Origin: Rikenellaceae bacterium | GTDB lineage: Bacteria > Bacteroidota > Bacteroidia > Bacteroidales > Rikenellaceae | Direction: 5' to 3' | Length of the DNA: 64,000 nt | NCBI GenBank assembly: GCA_020860245.1 | Contig: JAJBUQ010000019.1 | Location: 131,921-195,920 of the forward strand | In this document: positions 8,086 to 17,438 of the stretch, piece after piece | Numbering within the stretch: position 1 is the stretch's first letter | How the letters are laid out: the number at the start of each line of letters is the position of its first letter | Made by a program: the position numbers and the translations under genes | The notes under the pieces: model-generated | The model's database searches: none | Seen by the model: the letters and a program-made list of their open reading frames with translations, nothing else | Told to the model about the DNA's origin: nothing

Positions 8086-9870
8086 ATGAACATAGAAAAA
8101 ATATTCTCGGTAGATTTTTACGAAACTATAAAATCCCTGTACGGCGATTTCGATATTAAATCTGTACAGTTGCAGAAGACACGCAGGGAATTCGAAGGGG
8201 ACATAACATTGGTGGTGTTCCCTTTCCTTAAGTTGACCCGCAAGGGCCCCGAACAGACAGCGGAGGAGATAGGCCATGCCCTCTCGGAGAAAATTGCAGA
8301 AATTGAAAATTACAACGTTATAAAAGGATTCCTGAATCTATCTTTCAAGAATTCCTTCTGGATACAATGCTTCAATAAGGTTGTCGGAGATAAAAATTAC
8401 GGATTCGCGGAGAGTAACGGAAAAACCGTGATGGTGGAGTATTCTTCGCCGAATACCAATAAACCGCTTCATCTGGGACACATACGCAACAACCTTCTCG
8501 GATATTCAGTAGCAAGGATACTCGAAGCTGTCGGAAACAAGGTTATCAAGGCGAATCTCGTCAACGACCGCGGTATACATATATGTAAATCGATGCTTGC
8601 ATGGCAGAAATTCGGTAATGGCGAAACCCCGCAAACATCGGGAATGAAGGGCGATCATCTGGTCGGTAAATATTACGTAGAATTCGATAAGGCTTATAAA
8701 TCCGAAATAAAGTCTCTTGTCGAAAAGGGAATGAGCGAGGAAGAAGCTAAGAAAGAAGCACCGATTATCAAGGAAGCGCAGGAGATGCTGCGCAAATGGG
8801 AGGCTAAGGATCCGGAGGTTTATTCTTTGTGGGAGACCATGAACGGATGGGTTTACGAGGGATTCGATAAAACTTACCGCGACCTCGGTGTCGAGTTCGA
8901 TAAAATTTACTACGAATCGGAAACCTATCTGCTTGGCAAATCCATAGTGGAAGAGGGGCTCGCAAAGGGGGTATTCTACCGTAAGCCCGATAATTCCGTA
9001 TGGATAGACCTCGCATCAGACGGTCTCGACCAGAAGCTCCTGCTGCGCTCGGACGGAACATCCGTTTACATGACGCAGGATCTTGGAACTGCTTACAGCC
9101 GCTTCACGGAATATAATCTTGACGACCTTATATATGTCGTAGGCAACGAACAGAATTACCATTTTCAGGTACTGAAACTCATCCTATCGAAGCTCGGTTA
9201 TTCGTGGTCGGATCATATATACCACCTGTCCTACGGTATGGTGGAACTGCCTGAAGGCAAAATGAAATCCCGCGAAGGCACTGTCGTGGATGCCGACGAT
9301 CTAATCGAAGGCATGGTATCTACCGCGAGAGAAATGTCTGACGAGTTGGGTAAATTGGACGGATGTACTCCGGAGGAAGCCGAGAATATAAGCCGTATGG
9401 TCGGAATGGGAGCCCTTAAGTATTTCATTCTTAAAGTGGATCCGAAGAAGACTATGCTGTTCGATCCCAAAGAGTCTATAGATTTTAACGGTAATACCGG
9501 CCCGTTTATCCAATATACCCATGCGCGTATCAGGTCGGTACTGCGTAAGGCGCAAGAAAATTCTGTGCGTAAGGCTGCGGAGTTCGATTTCGATATCCAC
9601 CTTCTTCCGAAGGAGGTCGAATTGATAAAGTATATTCTGGATTATCCGGAGGTGGTGGCTAATGCCGCTGAGACTCATTCACCCGCCGTCGTAGCAAATC
9701 ATATTTATGATCTTGTGAAGGAATTTAACCAATATTACCACGATTATTCCATACTTAGGGAAGAGAATGATAAAATCAGAGCTGCGAGGCTCCTTCTGAT
9801 CGAGAAGGTCTCGGAGGTAATAAAAAAAGGGATGGCGTTATTGGGCATAGATGTTCCCGAAAGAATGTAG
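8086..9870 (+). CDS. argS: Arginyl-tRNA synthetase
   Basis: Class Ia aminoacyl-tRNA synthetase (594 aa from ATG 8086) that charges tRNA-Arg with arginine. The N-terminal Add1 domain is followed by SSPNTNKPLHLGHIRNN, in which HLGH (about 129-132) is the HIGH signature. The KMSK-equivalent loop appears as KMKSREG, and the C-terminal helical anticodon-binding domain ends the protein at VPERM. Length is normal for the family. The open frame extends 30 codons further upstream, but a -7 element lies inside that extension. The pseudaminate gene pseF starts 1 nt after the stop, so argS may lead that operon. Confidence 0.97.
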   Translation: MNIEKIFSVDFYETIKSLYGDFDIKSVQLQKTRREFEGDITLVVFPFLKLTRKGPEQTAEEIGHALSEKIAEIENYNVIKGFLNLSFKNSFWIQCFNKVVGDKNYGFAESNGKTVMVEYSSPNTNKPLHLGHIRNNLLGYSVARILEAVGNKVIKANLVNDRGIHICKSMLAWQKFGNGETPQTSGMKGDHLVGKYYVEFDKAYKSEIKSLVEKGMSEEEAKKEAPIIKEAQEMLRKWEAKDPEVYSLWETMNGWVYEGFDKTYRDLGVEFDKIYYESETYLLGKSIVEEGLAKGVFYRKPDNSVWIDLASDGLDQKLLLRSDGTSVYMTQDLGTAYSRFTEYNLDDLIYVVGNEQNYHFQVLKLILSKLGYSWSDHIYHLSYGMVELPEGKMKSREGTVVDADDLIEGMVSTAREMSDELGKLDGCTPEEAENISRMVGMGALKYFILKVDPKKTMLFDPKESIDFNGNTGPFIQYTHARIRSVLRKAQENSVRKAAEFDFDIHLLPKEVELIKYILDYPEVVANAAETHSPAVVANHIYDLVKEFNQYYHDYSILREENDKIRAARLLLIEKVSEVIKKGMALLGIDVPERM

Positions 9871-9871
9871 A

Positions 9872-10558
9872 ATGAGAACGCTTGCTATAATTCCTGCCAG
9901 AGGCGGAAGCAGACGTATTCCGCATAAAAATATCCGTAATTTTAACGGAGCGCCTATAATCTCGTATTCTATTAACACCGCTGTCGAGACAGGACTATTC
10001 GATGCGGTTATGGTCTCTACGGATGATCAGGAGATAGCGGAGATCGCACGGGAATATGGCGCGGAAGTTCCTTTCATGCGTGCTGCGGAGAGTTCCGGGG
10101 ATCATGCGACTCTTGCGGATGTAGTGATGGAGGTATTAAAAGAATATGCCGGACTAAGTATTTATCCCGAATACGTCTGCTGTATAATGGCCACTGCTCC
10201 GCTGATCGATCCGCAGAAGATAACAGAAGGATTCGATCTTCTCCGTAACGGTAGGTATGATGCGGTAATGCCTGTTGTTCCTTATGACTATCCTGTTCAG
10301 AGAAGCCTCGAGATAAACGGAAATAAACTGTTAATGGTCGAACCATTATATAAAAATACGCGCTCACAGGATCTGCCTGCACGATATCACGACGCAGGAC
10401 AATTCTACTGGACAAAACCGAAATCGATTCTTAAAACAGGTACGTTCTTCACCGGTAATACAGGTGCGCTGATACTCGATCCCATGTCGGTTCAGGACAT
10501 AGACACCGAAGAAGATTGGAGGATGGCAGAATTGAAATACCGATTTTTACACGGATAA
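9872..10558 (+). CDS. pseF: Pseudaminic acid cytidylyltransferase PseF
   Basis: 228 residues. The enzyme activates pseudaminic acid with CTP to give CMP-pseudaminate, the donor for surface glycosylation. The CMP-sugar synthetase motif IIPARGGSRRIPHKN at residues 6-20 binds CTP. MVSTDDQEIAEIA and the substrate-side stretch ESSGDHATLADVV separate PseF from NeuA and KdsB. The C-terminal DIDTEEDW provides the metal-binding acid. The ATG at 9872 is chosen over an upstream start that lies inside argS. It is followed after 1 nt by the PseG fusion. PseB, PseC and PseI are absent from the window. Confidence 0.9.
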   Translation: MRTLAIIPARGGSRRIPHKNIRNFNGAPIISYSINTAVETGLFDAVMVSTDDQEIAEIAREYGAEVPFMRAAESSGDHATLADVVMEVLKEYAGLSIYPEYVCCIMATAPLIDPQKITEGFDLLRNGRYDAVMPVVPYDYPVQRSLEINGNKLLMVEPLYKNTRSQDLPARYHDAGQFYWTKPKSILKTGTFFTGNTGALILDPMSVQDIDTEEDWRMAELKYRFLHG

Positions 10559-10559
10559 A

Positions 10560-11978
10560 ATGAAGGCTGCACTGTTCACTGAATGTGGTAAGAATTATGG
10601 CTACGGACACCTATACCGTTGTCTTGCCCTCGCAGATGCCTTCGTGCGAAGAGGTGTCGAGACGGAGTTTATCGTAAACGGAGAGGTTCCTGTAAACGTT
10701 GGTTCGCATCCTGTGATGATTAAAAACTGGACGGAGGATAGAGTATTTGTGGAACAAAAATCCGATGAATGTGATTTTATCGTAATAGATTCCTATCGTG
10801 CAGAAATAAATATCTATGAAACAGCTTCACGTAATGCAGTATGTATATTCCTTGACGATTTTAATCGTCTCGTTTATCCTGAAGGGATCGTTGTGAACGG
10901 AGCCGTATCGTCCGAAATGATGGATTACGCGGATAATCCCCTTATAAAATATCTTTTAGGTCCGAAGTATGCTATGCTCCGGAGCGAATTTGGAAACTTG
11001 GATCCAAAGAGTATAAAAGACAATATTAAAAATATTCTGGTCACGTTCGGAGGAACGGATGCCGCCGCACTTGGAAATGAAGTTGTAAGTAAGATTCGAT
11101 ATATCCTTCCTGATGCCGTTATACATCTGATATGCAATGGGAAGGAGCAATTTGTTCAGGATAATAAAACGATTATCTATCACAACCGGACTGCGAAAAA
11201 CATGGTTGAGCTTATGACATTGTGCGATATTGCCGTATCCGCTGCCGGACAGACCCTTAACGAGCTCGCTGTGTGCGGAGTTCCGTCTTTGGCGTTTAAA
11301 ATTGCGGATAATCAGTCCGCTAACCTGAAAGGGTGGAGGGAAGCCGGATTTATCCGAGGGGAGACGACCCTTGCGACATTCGACAACGACTTAAATGCAC
11401 TGCGTGATACGGAAGAGAGACGATTCCGATCGGTGTCCGGCCAAACAGTAATCGACGGCAGAGGGGGAGGGAGGATTGTTGCCTGTGCCTTAAAAATATT
11501 TGCTCATAAAAATTTGACTTTCAGGGAGGTGGGCAACCGTGATATTCAAGATCTATTTGAACTTGCCAACGACCCCGTGGTAAGGGACAATTCTTTTAAT
11601 ACCGATAAAATTCTTTTCGACGATCATAAAAAATGGTTCGACCGAGTTATTGACAACGATTCCCATAAACTGTTTATTTTTGAAGTCGCAGGAGTCTTTG
11701 CCGGACAGATCCGGTTTGACAAACGTGACAGTGAATTAGTTACGAGCATTAGTATTCAACATAATTTTCGCGGACTTGGATTGGGAGTTATTATGCTTAC
11801 CTATGCTCTTGATAGGATTCGGAATATAAATTTTATCGATAGAAGTATAACCGCTTATATTAAGGAGGGCAATGAAGCCTCTCTCTCCGTATTCTTAAAC
11901 GCTGGATACAAGATATTATCGGTAGAAAACGGTATCATTAAGACCGGTTTCAATCCATATCGTGATAAAAACTGCTGA
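10560..11978 (+). CDS. pseG: PseG UDP-sugar hydrolase fused to a GNAT acetyltransferase
   Basis: 472 residues. The N-terminal part (about 1-310) matches PseG, a GT-B-like hydrolase that releases UDP from UDP-2,4-diacetamido-trideoxy-L-altrose in pseudaminic acid synthesis. It has ECGKNYGYGHLYRCLALA with the catalytic-type His17, the nucleotide-site loop VTFGGTDAA and SAAGQTLNELAVCGVP. The C-terminal part (about 319-467) is a GNAT domain with the acetyl-CoA loop RGLGLGV. It could supply the PseH step (4-N-acetylation), which precedes PseG; that role is inferred. The 3' end overlaps the convergent DUF5689 gene by 29 nt. Confidence 0.88.
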   Translation: MKAALFTECGKNYGYGHLYRCLALADAFVRRGVETEFIVNGEVPVNVGSHPVMIKNWTEDRVFVEQKSDECDFIVIDSYRAEINIYETASRNAVCIFLDDFNRLVYPEGIVVNGAVSSEMMDYADNPLIKYLLGPKYAMLRSEFGNLDPKSIKDNIKNILVTFGGTDAAALGNEVVSKIRYILPDAVIHLICNGKEQFVQDNKTIIYHNRTAKNMVELMTLCDIAVSAAGQTLNELAVCGVPSLAFKIADNQSANLKGWREAGFIRGETTLATFDNDLNALRDTEERRFRSVSGQTVIDGRGGGRIVACALKIFAHKNLTFREVGNRDIQDLFELANDPVVRDNSFNTDKILFDDHKKWFDRVIDNDSHKLFIFEVAGVFAGQIRFDKRDSELVTSISIQHNFRGLGLGVIMLTYALDRIRNINFIDRSITAYIKEGNEASLSVFLNAGYKILSVENGIIKTGFNPYRDKNC

Positions 11979-12732
11979 TGAGCTGTAACGAAGGCTTACT
12001 GTAATAATATTGCACGATACCTTCTATTTTACCCGATCCCGAAGGCACGGGGAAGTCGGCAAAGTGTGCCTTATAGTGTGTGCGGACAGTTAGCGTGTCG
12101 AATCCCGCGACTGATTTTAGCAATCTCTCGGAATAGGTATATTCCGGTTCTTTATCGCACCACGCAAGTCCTTTGTGCTCGTCGATAAATTCGACACCGG
12201 TCAGAACAACGAGCGTGTTGTTCATCTCGGAGCCAATCTCGTTTATTTCTATCTCTGGTTTATCGAGGTCGAGAATTTCTACGGACGGCAGCAGATAACT
12301 ATTGATCTCGTATTCCGGAATCTTCCCGCATTCGTTATTAGTATAGTCGTATGAGATTCCGAGTTGGGGAGAATTCCCGTAAGTGCCTATTACGAGACCT
12401 GCGCACTTAACCGTCGTCATACTTCCGCGTGCATACGTTTTGTAGTAATTATCCATATCCACACGTATCTCGATGGAGCCGCTTCCGTCGTTTATAATGA
12501 TGGAATTCGCGAACGCGCCGGCCCAGTCGCTGCTGATGATCTGCCCCCTTATATTAATGTCGTCGGATATTCTTTCAGGCGTGGATTTCAGATAGGAAGC
12601 TACAAGGTGCTGTATGGATATGGTTTTACCGCCGCCACTGCTGTCCGGTTCCAGATCATCAGGGGTAACCGGAGACTTGCATCCGTATAGACACGATGCA
12701 ATTAAAAATATTTTAAAATATCTCGACATCAT
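11950..12732 (-). CDS. DUF5689 lipoprotein, second copy
   Basis: 260 residues with signal peptide and lipobox LYGC (Cys18), so it is likely lipid-anchored in the outer membrane. The middle carries a DUF5689-type pattern: INIRGQIISSDWAGAFANSI, INDGSGSIEIRVD, then a short strand and LGISYDY. The order of strands resembles an OB-fold, which is an inference. DUF5689 genes usually sit beside a TonB-dependent receptor, as here. It overlaps the upstream DUF5689 gene by 20 nt, so the two are translationally coupled paralogues. Ligand and role are unknown. Its 3' end overlaps pseG on the opposite strand. Confidence 0.75.
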   Translation of the reverse strand: MMSRYFKIFLIASCLYGCKSPVTPDDLEPDSSGGGKTISIQHLVASYLKSTPERISDDINIRGQIISSDWAGAFANSIIINDGSGSIEIRVDMDNYYKTYARGSMTTVKCAGLVIGTYGNSPQLGISYDYTNNECGKIPEYEINSYLLPSVEILDLDKPEIEINEIGSEMNNTLVVLTGVEFIDEHKGLAWCDKEPEYTYSERLLKSVAGFDTLTVRTHYKAHFADFPVPSGSGKIEGIVQYYYSKPSLQLISSFYHDMD

Positions 12733-13510
12733 CCGTATCCCTGAATTTAATTCTGTATGTTCTGCCCCTCTTCATGATTATTCCTGTAATTGCCACGCTG
12801 CCCGAAGGGGTCGTATCGAGTGCAAAATCCGCATATCCGCTGGTGTAAACATAAATAGAGTCGCCGACAATATCCCGTGCTTTGATGTCCTTCTCTTCCG
12901 GAAGCCCGTTGTATGTCTCGCGACTGGAATAAGCCCAGGTCTCTTCGCCTCCGCCGTCGAGTGTGAGCCCGCTTATTTTTATCAGACGGCCAATATCGTC
13001 GTCCGTCAGATCCGATATGGACAACTTCTCTGCCTGAGGTATGTCCATTTGTGAGTCCCTGAAAATATACCGATCCATAACAAGGTCGGAGTACATACAT
13101 TCCGTCTCATAGCTGCTTCCGGATGCAGGATTCAGTCCAAGCTGGTACATACCGTCGTATAATCCGATAGTTAATCCTGTTACGGTTACCATCACTCTGC
13201 GTCCTACGGGGAATAAAGAATAAAGGTCGTATAATCCCGCCTTGATCTCGATCGCTCCGGTTCCGTCGTCTATGATGAAGGTACGATAAAAATTGCCCGA
13301 CTTATCATTGGCTGTCACTGTACCCTCGATAGTGTAATCGCGTGAAAATGTTATGGGACCGCTGCCGTTGCTGTAAAAATATTTAAGGTAGCTTATAGTA
13401 GTGTTCGGTTCTCCAACTGCAATGAAGTCATCTTCTTCGTAGCCGGTATGACTATCGTAATCGCAACTGTAAAGAATTAAAATGAGTATTACGCAGATAA
13501 ATTTTTTCAT
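12713..13510 (-). CDS. DUF5689 lipoprotein, first copy
   Basis: 265 residues with signal peptide and lipobox LYSC (Cys16). It shares the DUF5689 core with its downstream paralogue: YTIEGTVTANDKSGNFYRTF, IDDGTGAIEIKA, then GRRVMVTVTGLTIG and YQLGL. A second half, after LSISDLTDDDIGRLIKISG, repeats a shorter strand pattern. Its ATG overlaps the stop of the TonB-receptor-like gene by 1 nt, which is strong evidence that barrel and lipoprotein are made together. In related loci a secreted nuclease/phosphatase-type gene often follows; none is seen here. Confidence 0.78.
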   Translation of the reverse strand: MKKFICVILILILYSCDYDSHTGYEEDDFIAVGEPNTTISYLKYFYSNGSGPITFSRDYTIEGTVTANDKSGNFYRTFIIDDGTGAIEIKAGLYDLYSLFPVGRRVMVTVTGLTIGLYDGMYQLGLNPASGSSYETECMYSDLVMDRYIFRDSQMDIPQAEKLSISDLTDDDIGRLIKISGLTLDGGGEETWAYSSRETYNGLPEEKDIKARDIVGDSIYVYTSGYADFALDTTPSGSVAITGIIMKRGRTYRIKFRDTDDVEIF

Positions 13511-15903
13511 CAGAAACCGTAACTTAATGTTATGTTAAAATTTATTCCGTAGGCATATAAATATCTGGAAGGGAACGGATAATAGAGATTGTTTGAACCG
13601 TTCGAGGTCCGGTAGAGCCTCATCTGTTCGTATCCGGTATAACGGATATCCTTCCTGTTTAAAATATTATTCGCGACACCCCACAGCCCAATATAACTTC
13701 CGTTCTTCAGACGGAAATTTTTGCTGAGAGTAACATTTACCGTAAATGCATCATCTAACTTCTCTTGTTCCAGAAGCTCTGCGAGAATCTCTTGGGATGC
13801 CGCCACGTCGGTTATCCGTGTCATTCTCCGCACGGGATTTACCGACACATAATTATCGCCTACGTAGTTTAGCGACACCCCGAGCCGCCACCACTGAGGG
13901 AAGGTATACCGTGCCTCGACGGACATTACCGACTGCGGACCGTTACCCAAGCGGTATCCGCTGAGCATGCTCGTTCCGTTGCGCAGCAAGGTTACGCCGG
14001 AGTTGTAGTCCGATATCTCGACCGCAGCATCGGAGTTATATTTTGCGATATTCACTGCCGCATACATGGCTAACGATAACCGTGGAGTAGGATTGTACTC
14101 TGCTGTCAGTTCCACGCCCGAATAAACTTTATCGATATTCGTGACCGAGAGAGTTACATACTGCCCCAAAGGATCGTCATAATAATTGAATATATTGTTG
14201 CCGTTCTTATGGCGCGTATAGTATCCGGTAACTTCCACCGCCAGAATAGGGGAGATGTACCTGTACGTGAGTTCAACGGAGTGGATCTTTATTCCGGAAG
14301 TGCTTTGGTCGATCGTATGGTTCCGGTAACGTGGTTCGTAGAAAATCTCCGTGTAGAACGGAGCCTTCTCCGCGAGCCACGCCGACGCTTCGAGGTAATG
14401 CCTTAGCGACAGAGTGTAGCCTGCGGAGATCCGGAGATCGTATTCATTGAATTTTTTCTTTACCGACCTGCCGAATGATCCGTTATCCGGAAAATTTTCT
14501 TTTTCATAATTCCCCTTGCGCTGATACGACGTGCGTCCGACTGTTAAAGCGCCGTTTAACTTCCACTGCCGGAAGGAGTATAGGGCGCCGATATTGACGT
14601 TAGCGTTGTCTGTATAGATATTATAGTTGTAACCGAATTTCTCTCCTTCGCGAATTTGTCTGCCCGGATTGCGGATATCGTTCTCTGCCTTATCGCCGTA
14701 GTATTCGTCATATAATATAAACTGATCTATGTCCAGCCAGTAATCTCCGCCGAGAAGATCGTCGAGGCATGCGAAATTCGTCAGTTTGCCAGTGAATATT
14801 TCAATTTCCGCTCTGAATGAGAATACTTCGGATGAGTGTATCGTAAGATTTGCGGAAACGGTGTTGTTTAAGAATTGTTTAACCGACTCCGCCATGATAT
14901 AATGCGCTCTCCTTGCTCCGTCGTTACCGATCGAACCGTACAAATTAGTCTCGTACATTCGCTTCCAGTTTATCTGCTTAACGGAAGGATCGTTATCGCG
15001 CCATGCCTGATGCAATTGGTCTGAAATTAACGAATTTGAATAAAAATCAGGTAAATAGCGGTAATAATCCGGATATGGAGACATTGCGTCGTACCATGTA
15101 GGAGATACATATCCCTCCTCCCCGAAAAACGATTTGACAGATATATCCAGGGTGTGGCGAGGAGTTATTCTGAACGAATAGTCCAGACCGGCAAAATTCT
15201 GTGCGTAGTTCCTTCTCCTTGCATTGCGGACTTTGCCGTTCTGCTCACCGTATAATGGATTATAGTAATTATCGTCGGCGAGATCGTATACCTCCTGTGT
15301 TACCGCCGTTCGGACATCCCGCCTTCCATAATGACCGCTATATGTAATTTCTATATTGTGTCTGCCGAAATTTTTTCCGAAAATAAACGCTCCGGAGTTT
15401 AATTCAGAGCGCAGTCCTTCGACGTATCCGTTTCCGCCCCAACGTCTGTCCGCCGCGAATCCAAGATTAGTGTTATTCCCTAAGGTATAATTACCGGTAT
15501 AGCTGAACCGATTAGAGTAACTGAGGTTGGATAGAGCCGTTGAAAATCTCGTACCATTCCGATTATGTATGTTATTCGGATATTGGAACAAGTTCCAGAA
15601 GGTACTTCCGTCCGAAGGGTCCGTGAAATAATACTTCCGGTAATGCGCATTCGCAAACCTGTAATCGTATCCCCTTCTTCTATATCCGAATGCGGAAAAA
15701 TTAATCTCCGGATTCACGGAATACGTGGTGAAATTATAATCAGATTGATCGAATAGAACAACGAAATCCGCCTCTGTGGTCTCTTCCGAACCGAAATAAT
15801 TCTCTATATTCAGCGTCTCGGTAGAGCGTTCGTCTGGATATGCCGCGTCGAATAATACTACGCAGGTCAATAGATATAGGAATATTATTAACCTGCACCT
15901 CAT
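13510..15903 (-). CDS. TonB-dependent-receptor-like outer membrane barrel with degraded N-terminal plug
   Basis: 797 residues with signal peptide. The barrel and the terminal strand, ending in Phe (ITLSYGF), are typical of TonB-dependent receptors, as is NNILNRKDIRYTGYEQ. The N-terminus is short: no carboxypeptidase-like domain and no clear TonB box. The plug region keeps only a remnant, RRRGYDYRFANAHYRKYYF, where intact relatives have an RIRGYDSxxT...NGVPMND motif, and FWNLFQYPNN where they have a WGGLN motif. TonB-driven transport is therefore doubtful; a structural or scaffold role with the DUF5689 lipoproteins is possible. The gene starts 2 nt after the flippase stop. Confidence 0.75.
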   Translation of the reverse strand: MRCRLIIFLYLLTCVVLFDAAYPDERSTETLNIENYFGSEETTEADFVVLFDQSDYNFTTYSVNPEINFSAFGYRRRGYDYRFANAHYRKYYFTDPSDGSTFWNLFQYPNNIHNRNGTRFSTALSNLSYSNRFSYTGNYTLGNNTNLGFAADRRWGGNGYVEGLRSELNSGAFIFGKNFGRHNIEITYSGHYGRRDVRTAVTQEVYDLADDNYYNPLYGEQNGKVRNARRRNYAQNFAGLDYSFRITPRHTLDISVKSFFGEEGYVSPTWYDAMSPYPDYYRYLPDFYSNSLISDQLHQAWRDNDPSVKQINWKRMYETNLYGSIGNDGARRAHYIMAESVKQFLNNTVSANLTIHSSEVFSFRAEIEIFTGKLTNFACLDDLLGGDYWLDIDQFILYDEYYGDKAENDIRNPGRQIREGEKFGYNYNIYTDNANVNIGALYSFRQWKLNGALTVGRTSYQRKGNYEKENFPDNGSFGRSVKKKFNEYDLRISAGYTLSLRHYLEASAWLAEKAPFYTEIFYEPRYRNHTIDQSTSGIKIHSVELTYRYISPILAVEVTGYYTRHKNGNNIFNYYDDPLGQYVTLSVTNIDKVYSGVELTAEYNPTPRLSLAMYAAVNIAKYNSDAAVEISDYNSGVTLLRNGTSMLSGYRLGNGPQSVMSVEARYTFPQWWRLGVSLNYVGDNYVSVNPVRRMTRITDVAASQEILAELLEQEKLDDAFTVNVTLSKNFRLKNGSYIGLWGVANNILNRKDIRYTGYEQMRLYRTSNGSNNLYYPFPSRYLYAYGINFNITLSYGF

Positions 15904-15905
15904 CT

Positions 15906-17345
15906 TTACTCTTTTTTCTTCAAAATTGTGGAGACTATCTCGTCCTGCACAGGCGACCCCATATATTTATTGGCGAAAAAGTAAAATCCTATTCCCAGCA
16001 GAGCTTGTGTCGTAAGAAGGCGGAACGGGTTGTCCATGAGTATTTTAAAAGGATAGAGAAGTACAACCATTATTACTGAAATTACAGCATACTGCGCAAT
16101 GTCCGCTAACTGCTCCTTCACGTTATAATCGGTTATCTTTGCAGTGCTCTTCATGTAAATGTAGTACATTATCAGTTTGGATACGGCATCTCCCGCCACC
16201 GCTGCAAGGATCCCGAACCGTACCGCGACCACTAAGAACAGAAGCATCACAACCAGGCTTGTCATCTCCAGTTTTACTATTTCTTCGCTACGTCCGCTGA
16301 GTTTGATAAGATTGCCGTTCATGGAACTCATAACAAACAAGACACCGCTGATACATAACAGCTGCATTAACGGTACTGCCGGAAGCCATTTGAATCCTAT
16401 CGTAAGCTCAATAAGAGGTTTGGCCACCAGTCCGAGTCCGAGCATTACAGGGAATGCGAAGTAGGCCACTGTGGACATGGTTTTTCTCGTCGCACGTTTA
16501 AGCCTCTCGTTATCGTCCTGAAGGTTCGAGAGCATGGAGTAAGTCGAAGATCCGAAGGCATTGAACAATGACATCGCTGCCATGTTCTTCATTTTGTTGG
16601 CTTGAACGTAATGACCGACGCTCCGCATGGGGAAGTAGCCTCCGAGAATGAATGAATAAAAATAAGATGATATGGTATTTATCAGGCTGCCTGCAAGAAG
16701 TTTGGAAGAGTATCCGAATAAATTTGTGAAGGCTTGTTTGTTGAATTTAAAAGTAGGGTGCCAGCTGCACATCGACCATAATAGTATAGTCCGCAGGGAA
16801 GCCATTATTATCTGCTGCGTGACCAGAGACCACACCCCGTATCCGTTCATTGCCATATATATCGATATTCCTGCCGATATAACAAGCGAAATAATGTTGA
16901 TTATAGTGATCTTGCGGAAGTCCATACGCTTAATCAGCATGGTCGTATGGATGATTCCCAAAGAATATATTATTATTACAGAGAACAAAACCCTCGCGAT
17001 TCTGGTAATTTCAGGGTTGTCCAAAAATTTTGCTATTAACGGTGCACCCAGAAAAAGGATTCCGTAGAGCACGATACTCACACCAAGATTGAATAGAAAT
17101 ACAGTGTTGTAATCTTTGTCGTCAGCGTCATTTTTACGTATGAGTGCGATTGAGAACCCGCTCTCCAACAGTATGTTGGATATTGCTGTGAAGATTGCGA
17201 GCGATCCGACAAGACCGAAGTCCGTTACCGCAAGGAGTCTTGCGGTGATTATGCCTGTTATCAAATATATTATCTGCTGCCCAGCCTTTTCAGTTACACT
17301 CCACAGCAGAGCTATCTTTGTTTTTTTCTTTAGGTCGTGCGACAT
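15906..17345 (-). CDS. Polysaccharide/oligosaccharide flippase (Wzx-like, MOP superfamily)
   Basis: 479 residues with about 12-14 transmembrane helices. The N-terminus, KKKTKIALLWSVTEKAGQQI followed by a stretch ending ITARLLAVTDFGLVG, is the usual entry of Wzx/O-antigen flippases, which move lipid-linked glycans to the periplasmic face of the inner membrane. The substrate cannot be read from sequence. It is the first gene of a four-gene minus-strand series: the TonB-receptor-like gene follows after 2 nt. Pairing of a flippase with a receptor and DUF5689 lipoproteins is not a standard layout. Pseudaminate-activating genes lie just beyond, on the other strand. Confidence 0.85.
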   Translation of the reverse strand: MSHDLKKKTKIALLWSVTEKAGQQIIYLITGIITARLLAVTDFGLVGSLAIFTAISNILLESGFSIALIRKNDADDKDYNTVFLFNLGVSIVLYGILFLGAPLIAKFLDNPEITRIARVLFSVIIIYSLGIIHTTMLIKRMDFRKITIINIISLVISAGISIYMAMNGYGVWSLVTQQIIMASLRTILLWSMCSWHPTFKFNKQAFTNLFGYSSKLLAGSLINTISSYFYSFILGGYFPMRSVGHYVQANKMKNMAAMSLFNAFGSSTYSMLSNLQDDNERLKRATRKTMSTVAYFAFPVMLGLGLVAKPLIELTIGFKWLPAVPLMQLLCISGVLFVMSSMNGNLIKLSGRSEEIVKLEMTSLVVMLLFLVVAVRFGILAAVAGDAVSKLIMYYIYMKSTAKITDYNVKEQLADIAQYAVISVIMVVLLYPFKILMDNPFRLLTTQALLGIGFYFFANKYMGSPVQDEIVSTILKKKE

Positions 17346-17438
17346 TTGTATAATCTTGATTTACCGATGTAATAATAATCGACAAAAATATACAAAAAAT
17401 CGTCTTTTATTCCAAATTTTATAAAAATTACCGCACCG

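Noticed and set aside
9851..9871. Earlier start for pseF inside argS
   Set aside because: The family N-terminus begins at MRTLAIIPARGG, which is the ATG at 9872.
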